8,365 nt of DNA from NCBI GenBank assembly GCA_005880075.1, contig VBJT01000013.1:1-8365 (forward strand), read 5' to 3'. Source of the stretch: Chloroflexota bacterium (GTDB taxonomy: Bacteria > Chloroflexota > Dehalococcoidia > SM23-28-2 > RBG-16-64-32). This document shows positions 1-4,552 of the stretch, piece after piece (the first letter of the stretch is position 1; every line of letters begins with the position of its first letter). The translations under genes were made by a program, and so were the position numbers. The notes beneath the pieces are model-generated. The model made no database searches, was not told where the DNA came from, and saw nothing but the letters and a program-made list of their open reading frames with translations.

Positions 1-16
1 TGTGACATGAATCACG
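1..16. promoter_or_regulatory. Candidate CRP-like operator
   Basis: The first 16 bases read TGTGA, six bases, TCACG. This matches the CRP-family consensus TGTGA-N6-TCACA at nine of ten fixed positions. It lies about 70 bases upstream of the PAP2 gene, a reasonable distance for an activator site. No convincing -35/-10 pair is visible between it and the gene; GGTAAT at 48-53 is the best weak -10. A match this good is expected by chance about 0.25 times in a window of this length, so the call is tentative. The window edge hides whatever lies further upstream. Confidence 0.3.
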
Positions 17-88
17 GTTCTAGATATTGGCGAACTCCCGACGCTATGGTAATGTTGCTACAAATCTATTAGAGTAGAGGTAAGGACC

Positions 89-1018
89 TTGCCAAAGGGG
101 CTCGCAGGGACCGCAGCCGCTGCTGCAAATAGGAATCTCCGCGCTCATCTCCATACAACGATGACAAAGATGACGTACGCCTTGAACCCAGTCCTCAAGT
201 GGCGACCCGGCCTGAAGGACGGCGCCGAGGTATTGCTGCTCGCGATGGCCCTTCCGCTTTACTATCTGGTGCGTGGGCAGGTGCACCAGAGAGTCAGTGA
301 GGCGATAGAGCGAGGTACTAACGTCGTCTCCTTCGAGAAGAGCCTGGGAATATTCTGGGAAGCCGAGCTGCAGCAGTCGATAATCCATCACCACTGGTTC
401 GTGGACTTCCTGAACAGCTTCTACTTGTACGGACACCTGCCGCTGATCGGGCTGCTCGCCGTCTGGCTCTATTTCTGGCACCGCCCGCAGTACTTATTGA
501 TGCGCAACGCCTTTCTTCTGTCGGGCGCCATCGCGCTCGTGATCTACATAAACTTCCCCACGGCCCCCCCACGCCTACTTCCGCCGCACATTGGGTTCGT
601 CGATACAGTATTCAACCAGTACGGCCAGGAGCGGCCGTTAACCCCTAGCTTCTTCGTGAACCAGTACGCGGCGATGCCGAGCATGCACTTCGGCTGGAAT
701 ATGCTCGTTGGCGTCGCGCTGTGGCTGTCTACAAGAAATCCCTTCCTGCGCGCGCTCGCCGTCCTAATGCCCCTGGGCATGTTCACGGACATCATTCTCA
801 CCGCGAATCACTACTTGCTAGACCCGATACTCGCCATTCCTGTAGTTGCCCTCGGCCTCGCGATTACCCTTGGCGGACGGTGGTTCGTGCTGCGTGTCTT
901 ATCACCGGAGAGCAAGGCGGCGAGAGGGCACGGGTGGGTAAGCTGGGTGTACTGGCTGGTGGCAATCGACGAAGCGAGCATCCGGCAAGAAGAGCAGCGA
1001 GCGCCGCAGCCTGCCTGA
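89..1018 (+). CDS. PAP2-family (PAP2_3 / inositolphosphotransferase-like) integral membrane protein
   Basis: This is a 309-residue polytopic membrane protein of the PAP2 phosphatase/phosphotransferase superfamily, closest by motif to the PAP2_3 (Aur1-like) branch. Visible motifs are PTAPPRL at residues 157-163, MPSMH at 196-200 (the PSGH-type motif with the catalytic histidine) and HYLLD at 241-245 (the HxxxD motif). About six hydrophobic segments can be seen, near 46-63, 112-131, 139-156, 202-215, 219-237 and 245-268. Family members act on phosphate esters of lipids at the membrane; the substrate here is unknown. The TTG start at 89 is chosen because AGAGG (76-80) lies eight bases upstream. 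ATG codons at 161 and 170 are alternatives without a clear ribosome binding site, and starting there would lose about 24-27 poorly conserved residues. A radical SAM gene follows after 37 bases on the same strand, so the two are probably co-transcribed. Confidence 0.85.
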   Translation: MPKGLAGTAAAAANRNLRAHLHTTMTKMTYALNPVLKWRPGLKDGAEVLLLAMALPLYYLVRGQVHQRVSEAIERGTNVVSFEKSLGIFWEAELQQSIIHHHWFVDFLNSFYLYGHLPLIGLLAVWLYFWHRPQYLLMRNAFLLSGAIALVIYINFPTAPPRLLPPHIGFVDTVFNQYGQERPLTPSFFVNQYAAMPSMHFGWNMLVGVALWLSTRNPFLRALAVLMPLGMFTDIILTANHYLLDPILAIPVVALGLAITLGGRWFVLRVLSPESKAARGHGWVSWVYWLVAIDEASIRQEEQRAPQPA

Positions 1019-1055
1019 TCACATCCGATGATTGCGTTCGCCTGGAGCGACGCTC

Positions 1056-2081
1056 GTGCAAGTTAAGAACCTTCTGACCACAGTCCCACGCATCCTCTTC
1101 ACTAATGCTCCACTCGACGCCCAACTCATTGTGACCCGTCGCTGCAACCTAAGTTGTGGCTACTGCTCTGAATACGACAACTTCTCGGAGCCCGTACCGG
1201 CAGATGTGCTTAAGCAGCGCATTGATGCCCTGCATCGCCTGCATTCCGCGAATATCACGATGCTTGGGGGAGAGCCACTGATGCACCCCGAGATTGCCGG
1301 ACTCGTGGCCTACGCCGGCCGAAAATCGAACACGAGCGTCGTGACGAATGGGTTCCTTTTGCGGAACGGAGTCATAGAGTCGCTGAATGAGGCCGGCCTC
1401 AATAATTTGACCGTAAGCATCGACACGCTTCACGCTGACCCGACGCGCTACATTCAGAAATCGCTCCGTTCTCTGAGGACACGGCTGGAGCGGCTGCGGA
1501 GGCTTGCCCGCTTCGACGTGCATGTGACCGCAGTCCTCTGCGAATCATCGGTGGGTGATTTCAGGCAGCTATTGCGCGAGGTCGAAGCGTTCGGGTTCCG
1601 CATGTCGATCAATCTGATCCACAATGCGAAGGGCTATGTGACGATCAGCGGACAGCCGTACCTCGAGTTGTACGAGGAGTTCTATCGCGAAGGCAAGCCG
1701 TTCACATACCTCGACTATGATTACGGCAAGAAGCTGCTTCATGGCGAGCGACCGGACTGGAAGTGCCGCGCCGGCGCCCGCTACCTCTACGTAGACGAAT
1801 TCGGAAACGTTCAATTATGCGCATCGCAGCTTGGGAGGCTGGGGAAGCCGGTCGACGAGTACAGCGCGGAAGATCTGCGGGAGCAGGCGAGGACTTATAA
1901 GGACTGCGAAGAGGGCTGCTCGGTCGGATGCGCCTACCGTTGCTCGCTCGTGGACAACGACAAGCCCCAGTTCGTGAAAGCCCTCCTGAAGGGCTTCGTC
2001 AGCGGGACTTTGCGCGATAGCAGCCGGCGGCGCGCGCTACCAGCGGGCGTACATGCCGGGCCGGCACTCGGCGACAAGTAG
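1056..2081 (+). CDS. Radical SAM protein with C-terminal cysteine cluster, function unknown
   Basis: This is a radical SAM enzyme. From the GTG start (341 residues), the CxxxCxxC motif that binds the catalytic [4Fe-4S] cluster is C30-C34-C37, inside RRCNLSCGYCSEY. The SAM-binding GGEP motif follows at 71-74 and a SIDT strand near 121-124. The C-terminal part holds C237 and C255 and then C284, C288, C292 and C296 spaced every four residues. This suggests a SPASM/Twitch-like domain with at least one auxiliary iron-sulfur cluster. Such domains are common in enzymes acting on peptides, cofactors or lipids; the substrate cannot be read from the sequence. GTG at 1056 is preferred over TTG at 1032 because GGAG (1044-1047) lies eight bases before it. 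The gene follows the PAP2 gene by 37 bases, suggesting an operon and perhaps a membrane-lipid or polyprenyl substrate, but that link is inference. Its stop lies one base from the convergent yraN stop. Confidence 0.85.
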   Translation: MQVKNLLTTVPRILFTNAPLDAQLIVTRRCNLSCGYCSEYDNFSEPVPADVLKQRIDALHRLHSANITMLGGEPLMHPEIAGLVAYAGRKSNTSVVTNGFLLRNGVIESLNEAGLNNLTVSIDTLHADPTRYIQKSLRSLRTRLERLRRLARFDVHVTAVLCESSVGDFRQLLREVEAFGFRMSINLIHNAKGYVTISGQPYLELYEEFYREGKPFTYLDYDYGKKLLHGERPDWKCRAGARYLYVDEFGNVQLCASQLGRLGKPVDEYSAEDLREQARTYKDCEEGCSVGCAYRCSLVDNDKPQFVKALLKGFVSGTLRDSSRRRALPAGVHAGPALGDK

Positions 2082-2082
2082 C

Positions 2083-2454
2083 TCATTCGCCCCAGACGGC
2101 GCCTTCGATATGTTGAAGGGAAAGCAGGCGCCCGCTCGGCTCGAAATCGACCGCGATAACATCAATCCTGCGGCGCTCCGGCAGTCGATCGTCGGTTTGG
2201 CCATAAGCTTCGGCCAGACCAACCAGACGCCGCTGCTTCGCGGGCGTCAACGATTCGCTCGCCGTTCCCAGAGTTTGGCCACGCCGGCAGCGTACCTCGA
2301 TGAAGGCGAGCAGGTCATCCTGTTCGGCGACGATGTCGATCTCGCCCTCTCGAAAGCGGAAGTTGCGCTCTCGAATGCGATATCCCTTCGCCAGCAAGTG
2401 CTGGACTGCCAAGCGCTCGCCGAGATCGCCGAGTACCCGCCGCGGCGGAGGCAC
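2083..2454 (-). CDS. yraN: YraN / UPF0102 family nuclease-like protein
   Basis: This 123-residue protein has the full UPF0102 (YraN) pattern: LGDLGERLAVQHLLAKGY at 8-25, REGEIDIVA at 35-43, FIEVRCRR at 51-58, a TPAKQRRL helix at 70-77 and RRRIDVIAVDF at 94-104. The fold resembles Holliday-junction resolvases and RecB-like nucleases. Candidate active-site residues are E14, D40 and E53. The usual lysine of the ExK motif is arginine (R55), a substitution I recall in other family members and not necessarily inactivating. The cellular role of the family is unsettled; proposals centre on DNA processing. The only usable start is GTG at 2454, whose G is also the last base of the upstream phosphotriesterase TAG stop. 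Translation is therefore probably coupled. Proximity to rnhB is a recurrent bacterial arrangement. Confidence 0.9.
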   Translation of the reverse strand: MPPPRRVLGDLGERLAVQHLLAKGYRIRERNFRFREGEIDIVAEQDDLLAFIEVRCRRGQTLGTASESLTPAKQRRLVGLAEAYGQTDDRLPERRRIDVIAVDFEPSGRLLSLQHIEGAVWGE

Positions 2455-3404
2455 TAGTAGGCGCCCTGCTTCTCAAAGATGCGGCGAGGGCTCTCCACGG
2501 TCATCGTCCGAATCTGGTCCTCGGTGACGCCTGCCTCGCGGAGGGCTGGCAGGACATTGTCCGGAATGTGGTTGAAGTGCCAGTTGGGGACGATCTTTTC
2601 TCGAAGCGGTGGGTCCACCCAGCCGAAGTAGCAGGCTGCGTCGTGGGATAAGACCATCTTCTCGGCATAGCCTATACCGCACATTTTCGCGATCGTCGCA
2701 ACCCGCTTCTCGTTCTCCAGGAAGATGTCGACGCCGAAGCGGTCCATGCCGATGTAGCTCCCGCGATCGCAGAGCTTCCTCAGATAGTTCGTGTCCTCCG
2801 TGTCGCCGCTGTGTCCAATGACAACCCGCGAAAGGTCGACTCCCTCGCTCTCGAATACATCTTGCTGCTTGAGACCGACCTCACTGGCCGCATGGGTGTG
2901 CGTGGACATAGGGACGCCGGTCGCCCGGTGCGCCCTAGCGGAGGCACGGAGAATCCGCTCGACATCCTGCGTAACGCCGGGTTCGTCTGTCGCGCATTTG
3001 ATGATGCCGGCCTTCACGCCGCTATCCATAATTCCGTCCTGAATGTCCTTGATGAACAATTCGGCGATGTAATCGATACTCCGGCCGGTGGTCGCGCGCA
3101 AATGGTGCGGCACCTCCCAGTAGAGCCCCGTAGCCACAATGACCTGCATGCCGCTGCGGTCGACGACCTCCTTCACGAGGGGGATGTCCCGCCAATCGCC
3201 GGGTGTCAGGTCCACGAGAGTATTGACGCCGCGCCCCATAACGTCTTTTAGCTTCGCCGCTGCCTTGTCGATCTCTGCCTCGCGCTTCATGATGGGAAAG
3301 TTTTCCTTGACACCGGGCGACTCGACGATGATGTGCTCGTGCATGAGCGTGAAGCCCAGGTCGGCTGTATCGATCGGGCCGGAGACCATGTTAACGGTGG
3401 GCAT
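2454..3404 (-). CDS. Phosphotriesterase-family metal-dependent hydrolase (possible lactonase)
   Basis: This is a 316-residue TIM-barrel amidohydrolase of the phosphotriesterase family. The expected binuclear metal site is complete: H22-E-H24 in strand 1, K136 (the lysine that is carboxylated in this family, in GIIK), H169 in STHTHA, H198 in IGHSGD and D255 in LSHDAAC. The N-terminal VSGPIDTADLGFTLMHEH block is typical. Relatives hydrolyse lactones or phosphotriesters; lactonase-like activity is the more likely native role, but the substrate is not determined by these motifs. ATG at 3404 is chosen because the AAGGAAGGA ribosome binding site lies nine bases upstream; the in-frame TTG at 3425 lies just before that site. 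A perfect TATAAT overlaps the rnhB stop 34 bases upstream, so the gene may have its own promoter as well as read-through from rnhB. It ends in TAG overlapping the yraN GTG by one base. Confidence 0.93.
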   Translation of the reverse strand: MPTVNMVSGPIDTADLGFTLMHEHIIVESPGVKENFPIMKREAEIDKAAAKLKDVMGRGVNTLVDLTPGDWRDIPLVKEVVDRSGMQVIVATGLYWEVPHHLRATTGRSIDYIAELFIKDIQDGIMDSGVKAGIIKCATDEPGVTQDVERILRASARAHRATGVPMSTHTHAASEVGLKQQDVFESEGVDLSRVVIGHSGDTEDTNYLRKLCDRGSYIGMDRFGVDIFLENEKRVATIAKMCGIGYAEKMVLSHDAACYFGWVDPPLREKIVPNWHFNHIPDNVLPALREAGVTEDQIRTMTVESPRRIFEKQGAY

Positions 3405-3437
3405 CGCAGGGCGTCCTTCCTTCAAATATCAGCGCAG

Positions 3438-3465
3438 ATTATAGCGGAAGACGAGGCATGATCAT
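3438..3465 (-). promoter_or_regulatory. Candidate promoter for the phosphotriesterase gene
   Basis: Read on the minus strand, positions 3443-3438 are a perfect TATAAT. A weak -35-like ATGATC (3 of 6 to TTGACA) sits 16 bases upstream at 3465-3460. The predicted start of transcription, near 3431, would give a leader of about 27 bases carrying the AAGGAAGGA site before ATG 3404. The TAA inside the -10 box is also the rnhB stop codon, so part of the match is imposed by coding. The perfect -10 supports the call and the poor -35 weakens it. Confidence 0.4.
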
Positions 3466-4086
3466 CTCACGCACAGGAGAGAAGGAGCGGCGGTGCAGCT
3501 GGCACGGCCCCAGACGGTCGAGTGCTGCGAAATGCTCCGGCGTGGCGTACCCTTTGTTCGTCATGAAGCCGTAGCCGGGATGAGACGCGTGCTCTTCAGC
3601 CATCAGCCGGTCGCGGGCCACCTTCGCAATGATCGACGCGCAGGCGATCGACATGATCTTCTCATCACCATCGATGACCGCTGTCTGCGGCAATCCGCAT
3701 GCTGGCAGACGAAAGGCGTCGAGCAACAGGTGCGCGGGTCTCACGACCAGCTCCGAGATCGCGCCGAGCCACGCTTGCCGTGACGCCTCCGCGATCCCGA
3801 TCCGGTCAATCGCGGAGACAGAGACGAAGGCGACGGCCGCGGCGAAGGCGTGTTGCCAGATGTATTCGGAGAGCTCTTCGCGTGCCGCAGGAGGCAACTG
3901 CTTACTGTCACGCACGCGGGACAACCAGCGAAAACGGCCGGTTATGCGAGGTAGCTGGGGAAGGACAACCGCACCCGCCGCCACCGGCCCGGCGAGCGGC
4001 CCGCGGCCGACTTCATCGATTCCGGCGATGAGCTCGATCCCTGCTCTCCAGAGGGCGCGTTCCGCGGCGAGATCGGGTGCCCGCAT
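3439..4086 (-). CDS. rnhB: Ribonuclease HII
   Basis: This 215-residue enzyme cleaves the RNA strand of RNA-DNA hybrids and removes misincorporated ribonucleotides in the cytoplasm. The RNase HII signature AGIDEVGRGPLAGPV is at 21-35, giving catalytic D24 and E25. The other two acidic residues are D123 (LLLDAF) and D141 (GDEKIMSIACASIIAKVARD), 18 residues apart as in the E. coli enzyme (D108 and D126). The C-terminal YGFMTNKGY and LHRRSF blocks are also present. Length is normal. One small oddity is LLLDAF where most family members have a glycine after the aspartate. ATG at 4086 is preceded by AAGG (4097-4094) at seven bases. A stronger GGAGG lies further up, before a start-stop ATGTAA. The gene heads the rnhB-phosphotriesterase-yraN group. 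Confidence 0.95.
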   Translation of the reverse strand: MRAPDLAAERALWRAGIELIAGIDEVGRGPLAGPVAAGAVVLPQLPRITGRFRWLSRVRDSKQLPPAAREELSEYIWQHAFAAAVAFVSVSAIDRIGIAEASRQAWLGAISELVVRPAHLLLDAFRLPACGLPQTAVIDGDEKIMSIACASIIAKVARDRLMAEEHASHPGYGFMTNKGYATPEHFAALDRLGPCQLHRRSFSPVREMIMPRLPL

Positions 4087-4095
4087 GGCGTTGCC

Positions 4096-4116
4096 TTACA
4101 TGCTAGTGACACCTCC
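4096..4116 (-). other. GGAGG followed by a start-stop codon pair (ATGTAA) before rnhB
   Basis: On the minus strand, GGAGG (4116-4112) is followed after ten bases by ATG (4101-4099) and immediately by TAA (4098-4096), then by the rnhB ATG ten bases later. If transcribed, this would be the smallest possible upstream reading frame, next to the rnhB start. It competes with the promoter reading of the same bases, in which GGAGG would lie in the spacer and never be transcribed. Confidence 0.3.
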
Positions 4117-4128
4117 GAGTGGCGTCAA
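4100..4128 (-). promoter_or_regulatory. Candidate promoter for rnhB
   Basis: On the minus strand, TTGACG (4128-4123, 5 of 6 to TTGACA) is followed after exactly 17 bases by TAGCAT (4105-4100, 4 of 6 to TATAAT). Transcription would begin near 4093, leaving a leader of only a few bases before the rnhB ATG at 4086. A second candidate -10, GATAAT at about 4146-4141, has no good -35 but would give a normal leader containing GGAGG. Confidence 0.4.
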
Positions 4129-4156
4129 TAGAGGTAAGCTGATTATCATTTTCTGC

Positions 4157-4184
4157 TTGACCCGGCGCTGCGCTCCGGCATAAC
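4157..4184 (+). promoter_or_regulatory. Candidate promoter for the tautomerase gene
   Basis: TTGACC (4157-4162, 5 of 6 to the -35 consensus) is followed after 16 bases by CATAAC (4179-4184, 4 of 6 to TATAAT). The predicted start near 4191 gives a leader of roughly 40 bases that includes the AGGGGGAG ribosome binding site. It lies in the divergent region shared with rnhB. Confidence 0.45.
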
Positions 4185-4229
4185 GTTTGGCTCATCCAAC
4201 GTGAGCAGCCACTTAGGGGGAGAAGAAGC

Positions 4230-4418
4230 ATGCCAATTGTTCGAATCGAAATGTGGACCGGACGGACGGTCGCGCAGAAGAAGGAACTGGCGCGCGTCGT
4301 CACCGACGCGATGGTGAACATCGCGCATACGACGGCGGAAGCTACGATCATAGTCTTCGAGGATATCGCGAAGAACGATTGGTCTCAGGCAGGGGTGCTG
4401 GCATCGGAAGAGGCGTGA
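4230..4418 (+). CDS. 4-oxalocrotonate tautomerase-family protein
   Basis: This is a 62-residue member of the small 4-oxalocrotonate tautomerase family, whose members assemble into oligomers and use an N-terminal proline, exposed by removal of methionine, as catalytic base. Counting that proline as 1, P1 and R11 (TGR) are present and W50 takes the place of the active-site aromatic F50. The second substrate-binding arginine of the classic enzyme (R39) is isoleucine here, so catechol meta-cleavage tautomerase activity should not be assumed. Length matches the family. ATG at 4230 is preceded by AGGGGGAG (4215-4222) at seven bases, a strong ribosome binding site. No aromatic degradation genes lie nearby. 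The gene is divergent from rnhB and sits upstream of ftsH, which appears to have a separate promoter. The physiological substrate is unknown. Confidence 0.9.
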   Translation: MPIVRIEMWTGRTVAQKKELARVVTDAMVNIAHTTAEATIIVFEDIAKNDWSQAGVLASEEA

Positions 4419-4443
4419 GCGCTATTTGTAACTCGCTCGCGCC
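4412..4443 (+). terminator. Hairpin spanning the tautomerase stop codon, possible terminator
   Basis: Positions 4412-4421 pair with 4434-4443 over ten base pairs, with a single U-G wobble, around a 12-base loop. The tautomerase TGA stop (4416-4418) lies in the left arm. There is no run of T immediately after the stem (the next bases are GC-rich, with TTT only at 4455), so it is not a canonical intrinsic terminator. It could instead protect the 3' end of the message or slow polymerase before the ftsH promoter. Confidence 0.4.
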
Positions 4444-4485
4444 CGGGCCGTCCCTTTAAGTATGACGGGCGGGGAGGCTGTCGTG

Positions 4486-4494
4486 TGTTATAAT
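4486..4494 (+). promoter_or_regulatory. Extended -10 promoter of ftsH
   Basis: The sequence TGT-TATAAT gives a perfect -10 hexamer (4489-4494) directly preceded by the TGn extended element (4486-4488). A weak -35 (ATGACG, 4462-4467) is 21 bases away, too far to be ideal, but extended -10 promoters depend less on it. Transcription should start near 4501, 52 bases before the ftsH ATG at 4553. Confidence 0.7.
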
Positions 4495-4506
4495 GGAGCA
4501 AGATGC

Positions 4507-4527
4507 GGGTAGGCCTGAGGCCTGCCC
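4507..4527 (+). promoter_or_regulatory. Stable hairpin near the 5' end of the ftsH leader
   Basis: GGGTAGGCC (4507-4515) pairs with GGCCTGCCC (4519-4527) over nine base pairs, one of them U-G, closing on the three-base loop TGA. It begins about six bases after the predicted transcription start. No T run follows, so it is not a terminator. It could stabilise the 5' end of the message or form the first element of a two-hairpin regulatory leader. Confidence 0.55.
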
Positions 4528-4532
4528 AATCG

Positions 4533-4546
4533 CTTCTCAGGGGAAG
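4533..4546 (+). promoter_or_regulatory. Weak hairpin covering the ftsH ribosome binding site
   Basis: CTTCT (4533-4537) can pair with GGAAG (4542-4546) over five base pairs (the last U-G) around the loop CAGG. The right arm and loop contain the AGGGGAAG ribosome binding site (4539-4546) of ftsH. The helix is short and should be only marginally stable. It is listed because, with the stable hairpin upstream, it resembles the layout of RNA thermometers that control heat-shock genes. Confidence 0.3.
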
Positions 4547-4552
4547 AAACTT

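Noticed and set aside
1032..1058. TTG at 1032 as the radical SAM start
   Set aside because: GGAG at 1044-1047 is well placed for GTG 1056 and lies inside the longer version; the extra eight residues carry no motif.
1028..1066. Twelve-codon frame MIAFAWSDARAS between the PAP2 and radical SAM genes
   Set aside because: No ribosome binding site precedes its ATG, and a frame this short arises easily by chance.
3402..3425. TTG at 3425 as the phosphotriesterase start
   Set aside because: It precedes the AAGGAAGGA ribosome binding site, which is ideally placed for ATG 3404, and the extra seven residues do not match the family N-terminus.
3629..4183. A 184-codon open frame on the plus strand opposite rnhB, and similar long frames opposite the phosphotriesterase, yraN, ftsH and rplU
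   Set aside because: These are antisense shadows of GC-rich genes. Their translations are rich in Arg, Ser and Pro with no family motifs, and they lack good ribosome binding sites, while the opposite strand encodes clearly conserved proteins.
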